NCBI GenBank assembly: GCA_017963715.1
Contig: JAGCTK010000140.1
Span: 1 to 12,297, forward strand
Direction of reading: 5' to 3'
DNA: 12,297 nt
DNA from: Alphaproteobacteria bacterium
Lineage (GTDB): Bacteria; Pseudomonadota; Alphaproteobacteria; RF32; CAG-239
Numbering within the stretch: the stretch's first letter is position 1; each line of letters opens with the position of its first letter. This document shows positions 1 to 7,649 of this stretch, in pieces. Under the pieces are notes generated by a model. The model saw only the letters and a list, made by a program, of their open reading frames with translations. It ran no database searches and had not been told where the DNA came from. Position numbers and translations under genes: made by a program.

Positions 1-152
1 ACTTTGCCCTCTTAAACTTTTGCCGAAATATGAGAATCGTCATATGAACAGCACAATTCACCTAATTTACCTTTGACGGTGACAACGTTTGACTTGATGT
101 CAACGTTTACGCCCTCAGGGATATTAATCGGATATTTTCCAACTCTTGACAT
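1..152 (-). CDS. rplF: 50S ribosomal protein L6, N-terminal fragment with an in-frame stop (partial)
   Basis: L6 binds 23S rRNA near the factor-binding site. The window holds only its N terminus. Translation from ATG at 152-150 begins [14 protein letters not shown] and continues through [11 protein letters not shown], which is unmistakably L6. The start follows GGGAGA and lies 14 bp after the rpsH stop, where L6 belongs in the spc operon. The oddity is a TAA at 14-12 (codon 47); reading through it gives E-G-K, as L6 would. A GAA-to-TAA change (Glu in a K-V-E-E-G-K stretch) would explain it. L6 is normally about 177 residues, so a real stop would remove most of the protein. TAA is an ordinary stop in neighbouring genes, so recoding is not supported. 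The gene identity is secure; its integrity is not. Confidence 0.85.
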
Positions 153-166
153 ATCTATTTTCTCCC

Positions 167-565
167 TTAAAAGACCTGACACAAAATTTCACCGCCGACA
201 TTGGCCTTTCTGGCATCGTTGTCGCTCATCACACCTTGCGGCGTAGAAACAATCGAAATACCAAGACCGTTATACACTCTCGGCAAATCTTTCACGCTTG
301 AATAAACGCGACGGCCGGGTGTCGACACACGGTAAATTTCGGTAATAACGGAAGCACCTTCAAAGTACTTTAATTTAATATGAAGTTCATCAATACCGGG
401 CTTAACATTGACTTTTTCATAACCTTCAATGTAACCCTCTTTTTTCAAAACTTCCAAAACATTTTCACGCAAATTCGAAGCAGGTGAGACCACATCACTC
501 TTCTTCGCTCTCTGTGCGTTTCTAATGCGTGTGAGCATATCGCCCAAAGGATCAGTCATAGCCAT
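167..565 (-). CDS. rpsH: 30S ribosomal protein S8
   Basis: S8 is a primary 16S rRNA-binding protein of the small-subunit platform and, in E. coli, the translational repressor of the spc operon. The 132-residue product begins [18 protein letters not shown], the family N terminus, and carries the C-terminal S8 signature around [20 protein letters not shown], whose loop contacts rRNA helix 21. The start at 565 is preferred over the ATG two codons later because AAAGGAG stands 8 nt before it; that SD directly follows the rpsN stop (TGGTAAAGGAG). It lies 13 bp after rpsN and 14 bp before rplF. Length and motifs are complete. Confidence 0.98.
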   Translation of the reverse strand: MAMTDPLGDMLTRIRNAQRAKKSDVVSPASNLRENVLEVLKKEGYIEGYEKVNVKPGIDELHIKLKYFEGASVITEIYRVSTPGRRVYSSVKDLPRVYNGLGISIVSTPQGVMSDNDARKANVGGEILCQVF

Positions 566-578
566 GTTTATATCTCCT

Positions 579-884
579 TTACCAGCTAGATTTTACCAAA
601 CCGGGAATTTCGCCAAAGCTTGCCAAATCTCTCAATTCAACACGGCTTAAACCGAACTTCCGGTAATAACTACGTGAACGGCCTGTCAATTTGCAACGGT
701 TGCGAATTCTGATTTTCGCAGAGTTGCGCGGCATCGAGGCCAATTTTAAAGTTGCCTGAAATCTTTCTTCCGGAGAAGCGTTTTTATCCATCACAACTTC
801 TTTTAATTTCAGACGGCGATTAGCATACTTCTCGGCCATCTTAACTCTTTTTAAGTTTCTATATACTGAACTTGTTTTTGACAT
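579..884 (-). CDS. rpsN: 30S ribosomal protein S14, zinc-independent type
   Basis: S14 assembles late into the head of the 30S subunit next to S3 and S10. The 101-residue product has the long proteobacterial form, with the C-terminal motif [21 protein letters not shown] and ending GLVKSSW. It lacks the CxxC...CxxC zinc ribbon of the short form: only one Cys is present (in RNRC). It sits in the usual spc position between rplE and rpsH, 14 bp from rplE and 13 bp from rpsH. By contrast, the L32 in this window keeps its four zinc-ligand cysteines. Confidence 0.98.
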   Translation of the reverse strand: MSKTSSVYRNLKRVKMAEKYANRRLKLKEVVMDKNASPEERFQATLKLASMPRNSAKIRIRNRCKLTGRSRSYYRKFGLSRVELRDLASFGEIPGLVKSSW

Positions 885-898
885 CGCAAAATCTCCGC

Positions 899-1438
899 TT
901 ATTTCTTCAAAGGCATGTTAAATGAGGTCAGCAAGAATTTTGCTTCTTCATCCGTCTTGGCTGTTGTGCAAATCACAACATCAAGACCTCTGATGTCCTC
1001 AACTTTTTCATAGTTGATTTCAGGAAATACGATTTGCTCTTTGATGCCGAAAGCAAAATTGCCTTTGCCGTCAAAGTTTTTGCCCGTAATACCATGAAAG
1101 TCTCTGATACGCGGTAAAGCAATATTGACCAATCTTTCCAAAAATTCATACATTCTGGCTGATCTCAATGTCACTTTACAGCCGATCGGCATACCTTCTC
1201 TGACCTTAAACGTTGCAATAGATTTGCGTGCTGATGTCATCACGGGTTTTTGACCTGCAATCAATGTCAACTCATCCATCGCATTGTTCAGTTTTTTCTT
1301 ATCGGTAACGGCAGCGCCGACACCCATATTCAAAACAATTTTCGTCAGCTTCGGAATCTCATGTGGGTTCTTGTAACCGAATTTTTCCACAAGAGATTTC
1401 TTTATGACGTCGTTATATAATTTTTCAAAATTTGCCAT
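899..1438 (-). CDS. rplE: 50S ribosomal protein L5
   Basis: L5 binds 5S rRNA in the central protuberance and contacts the P-site tRNA and the head of the small subunit. The 179-residue product has the family length and order: [13 protein letters not shown] near residues 29-41, the RNA-binding stretch [21 protein letters not shown] (about 62-82), and [21 protein letters not shown] near the C terminus. The start at 1438 follows TAGGAG, which is formed by the rplX stop codon itself (TAG), so translation is probably coupled to rplX. Confidence 0.98.
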   Translation of the reverse strand: MANFEKLYNDVIKKSLVEKFGYKNPHEIPKLTKIVLNMGVGAAVTDKKKLNNAMDELTLIAGQKPVMTSARKSIATFKVREGMPIGCKVTLRSARMYEFLERLVNIALPRIRDFHGITGKNFDGKGNFAFGIKEQIVFPEINYEKVEDIRGLDVVICTTAKTDEEAKFLLTSFNMPLKK

Positions 1439-1449
1439 AAAATTTTCTC

Positions 1450-1761
1450 CTATTTATCGATTACTTCACCGGTCTTGCGTGCCACACGAACCTTGTTGCC
1501 TTTATCGCTCTTGTAGCCGACTTTCGAAGGCTTACCTTGAGAAACAATGGCGACGTTGGAAACGTGTACGGCTGCCTCTTTGGTAACGATACCGCCCGCG
1601 CTCTTTTGGCTCGGTTTGGTATGTCTTTTTACCAAGTTGACACCTGCGACAACAACTTTTGACTCTTTGGGCATAGCCTTTAAGACTTCACCCGTTTTGC
1701 CTTTGTCGTCACCTGAAATGATGATAACCTGATCACCTTTTTTAATTTTCATTTTAGGCAT
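1450..1761 (-). CDS. rplX: 50S ribosomal protein L24
   Basis: L24 initiates 50S assembly by binding the 5' end of 23S rRNA and later lines the nascent-chain exit. The 103-residue protein has an N-terminal KOW domain (about residues 5-32, [20 protein letters not shown]) followed by [11 protein letters not shown], both typical. A second ATG lies three codons in, but the first (1761) is chosen because it forms a TAATG overlap with the rplN stop, and GGAGGT inside the 3' end of rplN stands 6 nt before it. That arrangement suggests translational coupling of L14 and L24. Confidence 0.97.
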   Translation of the reverse strand: MPKMKIKKGDQVIIISGDDKGKTGEVLKAMPKESKVVVAGVNLVKRHTKPSQKSAGGIVTKEAAVHVSNVAIVSQGKPSKVGYKSDKGNKVRVARKTGEVIDK

Positions 1762-2129
1762 TACAATACCTCCGGTGCTAATGAAATGATTTTCATAAAT
1801 TTCTTTGCGCGCAATTCTCTGGTCACGGGGCCAAAGATACGTGTGCCGATCGGCTCACCGTCTTTGTTGACCAAAACTGCGGCATTGCTGTCAAAACGGA
1901 TAACACTCCCGTCTTTACGTCTGTTGTCGGTGGCCGTTCTGACAATAACGGCTTTGCAGACATCACCCTTCTTGACGCGGCCTTTCGGCAATGCGTCTTT
2001 GATGGAAACAACGATAATATCACCCACTGTTGCATGCATTCTCTTGGACCCGCCAAGAACTTTGATGCACTGCACCTGACGAGCGCCTGAATTATCGGCG
2101 ACATCAAGGTTGGTTTGCATTTGTATCAT
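1761..2129 (-). CDS. rplN: 50S ribosomal protein L14
   Basis: L14 lies at the 30S-50S interface, where it forms bridges with 16S rRNA and contacts L19. The product is exactly 122 residues, the canonical length. It starts [21 protein letters not shown] and has the signature [21 protein letters not shown] (about residues 64-84). Its stop overlaps the rplX start by one base (TAATG). The start at 2129 has AAGGAA 7 nt upstream and follows the rpsQ stop by 18 bp. Nothing is unusual. Confidence 0.98.
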   Translation of the reverse strand: MIQMQTNLDVADNSGARQVQCIKVLGGSKRMHATVGDIIVVSIKDALPKGRVKKGDVCKAVIVRTATDNRRKDGSVIRFDSNAAVLVNKDGEPIGTRIFGPVTRELRAKKFMKIISLAPEVL

Positions 2130-2147
2130 ATTAATATTCCTTCTATC

Positions 2148-2384
2148 TTAGGCGTTATCAACAAGTACAGTCCAAGTTTTTGTCTTGGAATACGGTTTTG
2201 ATTCGATAATCGACACCGTATCGCCGACTTTGAACTGGTTATTTTCATCGTGCGCGGCATATTTTTTGCTCTTCTTCACGAATTTTTTATAAACGGGATG
2301 CATAACCTGACGCTCAACACTGACAACGACGGTTTTATCCTGTTTGTCTGAAACGACCACACCTTGTAAAATTCTTTTAGGCAT
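2148..2384 (-). CDS. rpsQ: 30S ribosomal protein S17
   Basis: S17 is a primary binder of the 16S rRNA 5' domain and has an OB fold. The open frame extends 12 codons further upstream, but the start at 2384 ([19 protein letters not shown]) is chosen. It gives the normal N terminus and a usual 78-residue length, and it has AGGAGA placed correctly, beginning in the rpmC stop (TAGGAGA). The longer reading would run back into rpmC. The conserved core [19 protein letters not shown] and the closing [14 protein letters not shown] segment are intact. Confidence 0.97.
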   Translation of the reverse strand: MPKRILQGVVVSDKQDKTVVVSVERQVMHPVYKKFVKKSKKYAAHDENNQFKVGDTVSIIESKPYSKTKTWTVLVDNA

Positions 2385-2394
2385 GTATTTTCTC

Positions 2395-2592
2395 CTAACT
2401 GTTTTTCCGGCGCTCGGCAATGAGCGTGTTGATTTGAGCGATTTGTCTTCTCACTTTGCGCACTTGCGCTGTGTTTGAAAGTTGACCCGTTGATTGTTGA
2501 ATACGCAAATTGAACTGTTCTTTTTTGCTTTCATTCAATTTGGTTTCCAATTCATCAAGGCTCATCGCGCGTAAATCTTTAATTGTAGACAT
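2395..2592 (-). CDS. rpmC: 50S ribosomal protein L29
   Basis: L29 is a small helical-hairpin protein at the polypeptide exit, beside L23. The open frame could begin at 2613, but the start at 2592 ([19 protein letters not shown]) gives the expected 65-residue protein and overlaps the rplP stop as TAATG, with AAGGAG in the 3' end of rplP as its SD. The signature near residues 36-60 ([20 protein letters not shown]) is present. It ends in TAG, and that stop begins the SD of rpsQ. Coupled translation with rplP is inferred from the overlap. Confidence 0.97.
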   Translation of the reverse strand: MSTIKDLRAMSLDELETKLNESKKEQFNLRIQQSTGQLSNTAQVRKVRRQIAQINTLIAERRKNS

Positions 2593-3020
2593 TATGCTTC
2601 TCCTTTTTGGCAATTCAAGCGTTTAACAAATTTGCTCTTAACGGGCAATTTTGCGGCACCGAGTTCAAATGCTCTGCGTGCGGTTTCTTCATCGACACCG
2701 CCGCATTCAAACATAATGCGTCCCGGTTTTACTCTTGCCACCCAAAATTCGACAGCACCTTTACCTTTACCCATACGAACCTCAGCCGGTTTATCCGACA
2801 CAGGAACATCAGGGAAAATGCGAATCCACAGCTGTCCGGCTCTCTTCATTTCACGCGTGATGGCACGACGGGCTGCCTCGATTTGGCGAGCCGTAATGCG
2901 CTCAGGCGTCAAAGCCTTTAAGCCGTAATCACCTAAATTTAATTCATATCCGCCTTTGGCCAAGCCGTGAATACGGCCTTTATGCTGTTTGCGGAACTTT
3001 ATGCGTTTTGGACTTAACAT
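2592..3020 (-). CDS. rplP: 50S ribosomal protein L16
   Basis: L16 helps form the A-site tRNA binding region of the 50S subunit and is a late assembly protein. The 142-residue product begins [19 protein letters not shown] and contains [20 protein letters not shown] (about residues 40-59) and [19 protein letters not shown] (about 82-100), the two family signatures. The start at 3020 has GAGG about 10 nt upstream. The preceding rpsC gene ends in three successive in-frame stop codons (TAA TAG TGA), and the third overlaps this SD. The rplP stop overlaps rpmC. Confidence 0.98.
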   Translation of the reverse strand: MLSPKRIKFRKQHKGRIHGLAKGGYELNLGDYGLKALTPERITARQIEAARRAITREMKRAGQLWIRIFPDVPVSDKPAEVRMGKGKGAVEFWVARVKPGRIMFECGGVDEETARRAFELGAAKLPVKSKFVKRLNCQKGEA

Positions 3021-3038
3021 TTCACAATTTCCTCACTA

Positions 3039-3707
3039 TTACTTCTGTTCACTCAGCTTCTTGTCCTGCGCCATCGGATCATGAGCCATAATTTCGCCCT
3101 TATAGATCCAAACTTTAACGCCGCAGGCACCATAAGTTGTATGAGCGGTTGAGGTTGCATAATCAATGTCGGCGCGCAACGTGTGCAACGGAACACGACC
3201 TTCACGATAATGTTCGGTACGTGCGATTTCTGCACCGCCTAAACGGCCGCTGCAGCTAACCTTAATACCTTCGGCACCCAAACGGAGTGCTGACTGCATC
3301 ACACGCTTCATCGCTCTTCTGAACGCAACACGACGCTCAAGCTGTTGTGCAACAGAATCAGCAACAAGTTGAGCATCCAACTCAGGTTTTCTGACTTCTA
3401 AAATGTTGAGTTGCACTTCGGAAGATGTCAGTTTTTGAATTTCTTTTCTTAAATTTTCAATATCCTGACCTTTTTTGCCGATCACAACACCCGGTCTTGC
3501 AGAATGAATTGTTACTCTTGCTTTCTTAGCAGGACGTTCAATCACGATTCTGCTGATACCGGCTTGAGCCAATTTTTCTTTCAAGAACTCTTTAATTTTT
3601 AAGTCCTCATGGAGGTAGTCGGTAAACTTATCATCAGCATACCAACGAGAATCCCAAGTGCGATTAACACCTAAACGAAGACTTGTAGGATTTACTTTCT
3701 GACCCAT
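3039..3707 (-). CDS. rpsC: 30S ribosomal protein S3
   Basis: S3 guards the mRNA entry channel together with S4 and S5. The start is placed at 3707 ([13 protein letters not shown]), giving 222 residues. An upstream GTG at 3722 stays in frame but would overlap rplV and bury the SD GGGGAG that precedes 3707. A type II KH domain is visible, with [17 protein letters not shown] (about residues 64-80) and its GKKG loop at 77-80. The C-terminal domain contains [19 protein letters not shown]. The spacing to the rplV stop is 4 bp. The gene ends with consecutive TAA, TAG and TGA. Confidence 0.97.
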   Translation of the reverse strand: MGQKVNPTSLRLGVNRTWDSRWYADDKFTDYLHEDLKIKEFLKEKLAQAGISRIVIERPAKKARVTIHSARPGVVIGKKGQDIENLRKEIQKLTSSEVQLNILEVRKPELDAQLVADSVAQQLERRVAFRRAMKRVMQSALRLGAEGIKVSCSGRLGGAEIARTEHYREGRVPLHTLRADIDYATSTAHTTYGACGVKVWIYKGEIMAHDPMAQDKKLSEQK

Positions 3708-3711
3708 TGTA

Positions 3712-4074
3712 CTACTCCCCACGCTCTTTGACGACGACGGTCATTGACGAGAAGGGTTTTAAAACCCTTGCACCTCTGCCTCTGCCGCGTGCGTGCATAC
3801 GTTTCATGACTAACCCCTTACCGACATAGGCCTCGCAAACCACGAGTTTGTCAATGTTGAGGTTGTGGTTGTTTTCGGCGTTCGCAATCGCAGATTTGAG
3901 CAATTGCAAAGCCACTTTGGCTACTCTTCTCTTTGAAAAAGTGAGTTCGGCGACAGCCTGTTCTGCACCTTTACCGCGAATGGTCGCAGCAACAAGGTTC
4001 AGTTTTCTCGGGCTTGTTCTGATCGAACGGCAAGTTGCCATACAGCTTTTTTCGATTTTCTTCGTATTTGCCAT
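3712..4074 (-). CDS. rplV: 50S ribosomal protein L22
   Basis: L22 contacts all domains of 23S rRNA, and its long hairpin helps form the tunnel constriction. The 120-residue product has the core [17 protein letters not shown] (about residues 20-36) and the hairpin region [22 protein letters not shown], near residues 89-110. The N terminus ([11 protein letters not shown]) is somewhat longer than the E. coli form; an in-frame ATG at codon 12 (4041) could be an alternative start. The one at 4074 is preferred because AAAGG sits about 9 nt upstream and the gap to rpsS is only 2 bp. Confidence 0.96.
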   Translation of the reverse strand: MANTKKIEKSCMATCRSIRTSPRKLNLVAATIRGKGAEQAVAELTFSKRRVAKVALQLLKSAIANAENNHNLNIDKLVVCEAYVGKGLVMKRMHARGRGRGARVLKPFSSMTVVVKERGE

Positions 4075-4076
4075 GA

Positions 4077-4358
4077 TTACTTACCTTTCTTTGCCGTTTT
4101 ATCTGCCGCATGACCGAAGAATGTTCTGGTCGGTGCAAATTCACCGAATTTGTGTCCAACCATATCTTCCGTCACAAGAACGGGGATAAATTTGTGACCA
4201 TTGTGCACACCGAATGTTAAACCGACAAATTGCGGCAACATTGTTGAACGGCGTGACCAAATTTTAATCACTTCATTACGACCTGAATTTCTCGCTGCGT
4301 CAGCTTTTTTCAAGAGATAGCCGTCTACAAAAGGTCCTTTCCATACGGAACGTGTCAT
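4077..4358 (-). CDS. rpsS: 30S ribosomal protein S19
   Basis: S19 sits in the 30S head with S13 and contacts the A-site finger. The 93-residue protein begins [18 protein letters not shown] and has the family signature [29 protein letters not shown] (about residues 46-74; key residues are the paired G-H-K segments). The start follows AAGGAG, which overlaps the rplB stop (TAAGGAG). The position between rplB and rplV is canonical, and nothing is missing. Confidence 0.98.
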   Translation of the reverse strand: MTRSVWKGPFVDGYLLKKADAARNSGRNEVIKIWSRRSTMLPQFVGLTFGVHNGHKFIPVLVTEDMVGHKFGEFAPTRTFFGHAADKTAKKGK

Positions 4359-4370
4359 TGAGCTTTCTCC

Positions 4371-5204
4371 TTATTTCTTGTTATCATGACGAGATCTCAT
4401 AATAAAGCGATCTGTCTTTTTGTTAGAACGAGTTTTAGCACCCTTGGTCGGTTTACCCCACGGTGTCACAGGATGACGACCGCCTGAGGTTCTGCCTTCA
4501 CCACCACCATGCGGGTGGTCAACCGGGTTCATCGCAACACCACGTGTGACAGGACGAATGCCCATCCAACGTGAACGACCGGCTTTGCCGAGCGATTTGT
4601 TTTGATTGTCCGGGTTAGAAACAGCACCAACTGTTGCCAAACATTCCTCACGAACGATTCTGAGTTCGCCGGAACTGAGTTTTAATTGCGCATAACCGGC
4701 ATCTTTACCAATGAGTTGAGCATAGCAACCGGCAGAACGAATAAGTTGTCCGCCTTTGCCCGCTTTCAGCTCGATGTTGTGTACAATCGTACCAACCGGC
4801 ATACTCTTCAAAGGCATTGCATTACCGGGCTTAACATCTGCTTTTTGTGAAGAGATGATTTTGTCACCGGCTTTCAATCTTTGAGGCGCAAGAATATAAG
4901 CCATTTCACCGTCTTCATACTTAATCAAAGCAATAAAAGACGTGCGGTTCGGATCATATTCCAATCTCTCGACTGTGGCTTCACAGTCGAATTTATTACG
5001 TTTGAAGTCGATAATTCTCAGCTTGCGTTTATGTCCGCCGCCGATTCTCCGACTTGTGACATGCCCAAAATTATCACGACCGCCGGTTTTTCTTAAACCG
5101 ACCGTTAACGCTTTCTCGGGCGCTCCCTTATAGAGCTCGCTTCTGTCAACGATAATCAGTTGACGAAGACCCGGAGATGTGGGCTTAAATGTTTTCAAAG
5201 TCAT
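4371..5204 (-). CDS. rplB: 50S ribosomal protein L2
   Basis: L2 is needed for subunit association and the structure of the peptidyl transferase region. The 277-residue length is standard. Visible landmarks are the N-terminal TSPGLRQL, the OB-like RNA-binding domain (about 60-200), and the C-terminal [18 protein letters not shown] stretch (about 221-238). His230 there belongs to the conserved histidine motif approaching the peptidyl transferase centre. The start at 5204 follows CAGGAA in the last codons of rplW and lies 2 bp after its stop. Confidence 0.98.
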   Translation of the reverse strand: MTLKTFKPTSPGLRQLIIVDRSELYKGAPEKALTVGLRKTGGRDNFGHVTSRRIGGGHKRKLRIIDFKRNKFDCEATVERLEYDPNRTSFIALIKYEDGEMAYILAPQRLKAGDKIISSQKADVKPGNAMPLKSMPVGTIVHNIELKAGKGGQLIRSAGCYAQLIGKDAGYAQLKLSSGELRIVREECLATVGAVSNPDNQNKSLGKAGRSRWMGIRPVTRGVAMNPVDHPHGGGEGRTSGGRHPVTPWGKPTKGAKTRSNKKTDRFIMRSRHDNKK

Positions 5205-5206
5205 AA

Positions 5207-5527
5207 TTAAATTCCTGTTGTAACATCAATATTTTGACCCTTGGCAAGTGTGACCAAAGCCTTCTTAGAGTCTGAGCGTTCGCCCTTGTGACCTCTGAAG
5301 AATTTGGTTTTGCCGGACTGACGAACGGTGTTTACCTTTTCGACCTTAACGTTGAAGATGGCTTCAACAGCCGCCTTGACGTCATCTTTTGAAGCCTGAA
5401 GCGGCACCATAAAGACAACTTTGCCGGCTTCGGATACCATCATCGACTTTTCGGTAATCACCGGACGGATAATCGTATCATACATCTGAGGCGATACTTT
5501 GTTTGCAGTTTTAGACGCTTTTACCAT
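5207..5527 (-). CDS. rplW: 50S ribosomal protein L23
   Basis: L23 rims the polypeptide exit and is the docking site for trigger factor and SRP. The 106-residue product has the core [14 protein letters not shown] (about residues 16-29) and the closing [21 protein letters not shown] region. The first ten residues ([10 protein letters not shown]) form a basic extension before the conserved core. The start at 5527 overlaps the end of rplD by 7 bp, with AAAGAGAG in rplD as the likely SD, so coupling to rplD is expected. A later ATG at codon 15 lacks an obvious SD. Confidence 0.97.
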   Translation of the reverse strand: MVKASKTANKVSPQMYDTIIRPVITEKSMMVSEAGKVVFMVPLQASKDDVKAAVEAIFNVKVEKVNTVRQSGKTKFFRGHKGERSDSKKALVTLAKGQNIDVTTGI

Positions 5528-6144
5528 GTCAATCTCTCTTTCAAGCAGTTAACCGCTTCTTGTGTTAAGACGAGTTTATCCTTTTTCAAGATGTCATACA
5601 CATTTGCACCGATAGCCGGTAAAACATCAATACCGTTGATATTGCGGCTGGCCAATGCAAAATTGACATCAACTTCCTTACCGTCGACAAACAGACAATT
5701 TGAAAGCCCCATAACCGACAATTTTGATTGAAGGTCTTGTGTTTTCGGTGCTTTTAATTTTGCCTCGTCAATAATGATAAGGTTACCCTCTTTGGCTTTG
5801 GCTGAAAGCGCTGTTTTCAAACCGAGCTTTCTGAATTTTTTCGTCAAATCGTGTGCATAGTCACGAACAACGGGACCGAAAACCACACCGCCCTTGCGGA
5901 ACTGTGTGCCTTTGCGTGAACCCTGACGTGCATTACCGCTGCCTTTTTGCTTAAACGGCTTAGCCGGCGTTAAAGCGACATCAGAACGTCCCTTTGTGAG
6001 GTGAGTACCCTGTTGGCGTCTGGCCAATTGCCATACGACAACACGGTGCAAAATATCGGGGCGAACTTCGAGACCGAAAATGGACTCGTCAAGCTCAATC
6101 GTGCCGACATTTTTATTATCTAAATTTAAGATATCCTGTTTCAT
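5521..6144 (-). CDS. rplD: 50S ribosomal protein L4
   Basis: L4 has a globular surface domain and a long loop reaching into the exit tunnel; in gammaproteobacteria it also represses the S10 operon through the rpsJ leader. The 207-residue product has the tunnel loop around residues 40-100 ([20 protein letters not shown], then [20 protein letters not shown] and [10 protein letters not shown]). The C-terminal half has a typical L4 fold. The start at 6144 has AGAAGGA 8 nt upstream and follows the rplC stop by 17 bp. Whether this L4 regulates its operon cannot be told from sequence. Confidence 0.98.
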   Translation of the reverse strand: MKQDILNLDNKNVGTIELDESIFGLEVRPDILHRVVVWQLARRQQGTHLTKGRSDVALTPAKPFKQKGSGNARQGSRKGTQFRKGGVVFGPVVRDYAHDLTKKFRKLGLKTALSAKAKEGNLIIIDEAKLKAPKTQDLQSKLSVMGLSNCLFVDGKEVDVNFALASRNINGIDVLPAIGANVYDILKKDKLVLTQEAVNCLKERLTW

Positions 6145-6161
6145 ATTTTCAATCCTTCTCT

Positions 6162-6884
6162 TTATGCATTTTCAGCAGCAACTTCTGCTTTAACTGCAGC
6201 AGGTTCTTCGATTGTTTTTAATCCGGCAGGAAGCGGCAACGTAACGGTTGCTTTCTTTTTGACGGCGTCGGTAATCCGAACCCACGAATTTTCGGAGCCG
6301 GGAACCGCACCTTTAACCATAATCAAACCCTTGGCTTCATCAATGGCAGCGACTTTGAGGTTTTGAACGGTGACACGTTCTGCACCCATATGACCGGCCA
6401 TCTTTTTGCCTTTGAACACTTTACCGGGATCTTGTCTTTGACCGGTAGAACCATGTGAACGGTGTGAAATAGAGACACCGTGTGATGCTTCCAAACCGGC
6501 AAAATTGTGACGTTTCATAACACCGGCAAAACCTTTACCGATGGATGTACCCGAAACATCGACATATTGTCCGACCACAAAGTGATTGACGGACAATTCC
6601 TGTCCGACAGACAACATGCAATCTTCAGACACTCTGAATTCACACAATTTCTTCTTCGGTTCAACACCTGCTTTTGCAAAATGCCCTTTGAGCGGTTTTG
6701 TAACATTCTTGGCTTTGATATTGCCTGTTCCGAGTTGAACAGACGTATATCCGTCTTTGCCGGATGTTTTGACCGCGACAACTTTTAAGCCGTCGACAGA
6801 AAGCACCGTCACCGGCACGTGAGTACCGTCAGCTTCAAAGATGCGGGACATTCCCAATTTTTTTGCGACTAAACCTGTACGCAT
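6162..6884 (-). CDS. rplC: 50S ribosomal protein L3
   Basis: L3 nucleates 50S assembly and sends a loop toward the peptidyl transferase centre. The 240-residue protein has [16 protein letters not shown] at the N terminus and the central loop [20 protein letters not shown] (about 140-159). Q151, in RQDPG, corresponds to the Gln methylated by PrmB in E. coli. After the conserved GAVPG (192-196) comes a roughly 30-residue Ala/Glu/Lys-rich tail (about 211-240) absent from E. coli L3; extended L3 tails are known in alphaproteobacteria. The start at 6884 follows AAAGGA. A 63-bp gap separates it from rpsJ, the longest in this operon. Confidence 0.97.
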   Translation of the reverse strand: MRTGLVAKKLGMSRIFEADGTHVPVTVLSVDGLKVVAVKTSGKDGYTSVQLGTGNIKAKNVTKPLKGHFAKAGVEPKKKLCEFRVSEDCMLSVGQELSVNHFVVGQYVDVSGTSIGKGFAGVMKRHNFAGLEASHGVSISHRSHGSTGQRQDPGKVFKGKKMAGHMGAERVTVQNLKVAAIDEAKGLIMVKGAVPGSENSWVRITDAVKKKATVTLPLPAGLKTIEEPAAVKAEVAAENA

Positions 6885-6947
6885 TATATTATATCCTTTT
6901 CTAATTGGTTGACAACTTCATACAAAGCGCCAACATTAAAATTAACA

Positions 6948-7256
6948 TTACAATTTGATTTCGACGTTAACGCCTGCAGCCAAATCGAGCTTCATTAAAG
7001 CATCAACCGTCTGCGGTGTCGGGTCGACAATGTCCAGAAGTCTCTTGTGAGTGCGGATCTCGAACTGCTCACGTGATTTTTTATCAACGTGGGGAGAACG
7101 GTTGACCGTAAACTTTTCGATTCTGGTCGGCAAAGGAATCGGTCCTCTGACGTTTGCCCCTGTTCTTTTGGCTGTGTGCACAATCTCAGTTGTTGAGAGA
7201 TCAAGCAAACGATGATCAAAAGCCTTGAGGCGAATTCTGATATTTTGGGTTTCCAT
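6948..7256 (-). CDS. rpsJ: 30S ribosomal protein S10
   Basis: S10 is part of the 30S head and, with NusB, acts in antitermination. From ATG at 7256 the product starts [16 protein letters not shown] and is 102 residues, the usual length. It contains [21 protein letters not shown] (about residues 32-52), the family signature. A second in-frame ATG six bases upstream (7262) is possible. The inner one is preferred because the only SD-like stretch (AGGGA, 7266-7270) is 9 nt from it but only 3 nt from the outer one, and because the N terminus then matches the family. This is the first gene of the operon. Confidence 0.95.
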   Translation of the reverse strand: METQNIRIRLKAFDHRLLDLSTTEIVHTAKRTGANVRGPIPLPTRIEKFTVNRSPHVDKKSREQFEIRTHKRLLDIVDPTPQTVDALMKLDLAAGVNVEIKL

Positions 7257-7277
7257 ATTCATTTTTCCCTATAACCA

Positions 7278-7313
7278 GACAGCATAAACCAACTTATCAG
7301 CTTTAATGCTGCC
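7278..7313 (-). promoter_or_regulatory. Leader hairpin just upstream of the rpsJ ribosome binding site
   Basis: In the rpsJ mRNA, GGCAGCAT (7313-7306) pairs with ATGCUGUC (7285-7278). This gives eight consecutive pairs including one G-U, and the stem continues for two A-U pairs after a mismatch. It ends about 8 nt before the SD-like AGGGA. The position suits an autoregulatory leader such as the L4-responsive S10 leader of E. coli, but no sequence match to that leader is claimed. Confidence 0.45.
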
Positions 7314-7367
7314 TAAAATTGTTAACGACACAAGCAAACATTGTGATCAACGCCGTTTGCCCTATAT

Positions 7368-7397
7368 TTTATATTTAACATCACTAGGACTTGTTAA
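7368..7397 (-). promoter_or_regulatory. Candidate promoter P2 for the S10 operon
   Basis: On the minus strand TTAACA (7397-7392) and TATAAA (7373-7368) are separated by 18 bp, each one base from consensus. It would give a leader of roughly 105 nt that keeps the hairpin at 7278-7313 but drops the one at 7385-7405. In such AT-rich DNA a chance match is possible. Confidence 0.35.
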
Positions 7398-7405
7398 AGG
7401 TCCTA
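7385..7405 (-). promoter_or_regulatory. Six-bp inverted repeat in the rpsJ leader
   Basis: TAGGAC (7385-7390) and GTCCTA (7400-7405) form a perfect 6-bp stem with a 9-nt loop. If transcription starts from the upstream candidate promoter, the hairpin would lie near the 5' end of the rpsJ mRNA. It also overlaps the -35 of the second candidate promoter, so an operator role is equally possible. Confidence 0.3.
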
Positions 7406-7423
7406 AACAAACGTTGTGCGCGC

Positions 7424-7452
7424 CTTATAACATATCAAAAAGGCAAATGCAA
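7424..7452 (-). promoter_or_regulatory. Candidate promoter P1 for the S10 operon
   Basis: On the minus strand TTGCAT (7452-7447) is followed after 17 bp by TATAAG (7429-7424), preceded by TGT, an extended -10. Transcription would start near 7417, giving a leader of about 160 nt. The -10 is good and the -35 weak. Confidence 0.5.
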
Positions 7453-7500
7453 GCAAAAAATGAAAAAAAAGTAAAAATTTTTTCTTGCGTTCAAAAATGC

Positions 7501-7529
7501 TTGACAAAATTTTGCCGACCATATAAAAT
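7501..7529 (+). promoter_or_regulatory. Strong sigma70-type promoter for the envelope-protein gene
   Basis: A perfect TTGACA (7501-7506) and TAAAAT (7524-7529, one base from TATAAT) are spaced by 17 bp. The start would be near 7536, with a leader of about 114 nt to the ATG at 7650. It is among the best promoter matches in the window and reads away from the ribosomal operon. Confidence 0.7.
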
Positions 7530-7649
7530 ACAACTACAAAAAAGTTATTATGGGATATTAGTATTTAATTATCGATTTGATGCCTTTGGTATTGAATTTC
7601 ATAATGGCTTTTTTTTAAATTGAATTTATTAATCTTTAAAAATAGAGTT

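Larger units (their letters stand above)
7257..7649. other. Divergent intergenic region between rpsJ and the envelope-protein gene
   Basis: This 393-bp AT-rich gap has no convincing gene. A plus-strand open frame of about 100 codons spans 7306-7623, but it has no SD, crosses the promoters and resembles no protein I know. The gap contains promoter candidates facing both ways and, in the rpsJ leader, two hairpins. No tuf, fusA or other str-operon gene lies before rpsJ. Confidence 0.8.

Noticed and set aside
6883-6915. Near-consensus promoter before rplC: TTGTCA (6915-6910), 16 bp, TATAAT (6893-6888) on the minus strand
   Set aside because: Transcription would start at or just inside the rplC start codon, leaving no SD. 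It probably arises from an AT-rich SD region; a leaderless rplC transcript cannot be excluded.
7306-7623. Plus-strand open frame of 105 codons
   Set aside because: No SD, lies across the divergent promoters, low-complexity Lys-rich composition and no recognisable family.
7536-7649. Bacteroidota-type -7 element (TAnnTTTG) before the envelope-protein gene
   Set aside because: Only imperfect matches such as TGCCTTTG occur, while a far better TTGACA/TAAAAT promoter is present.
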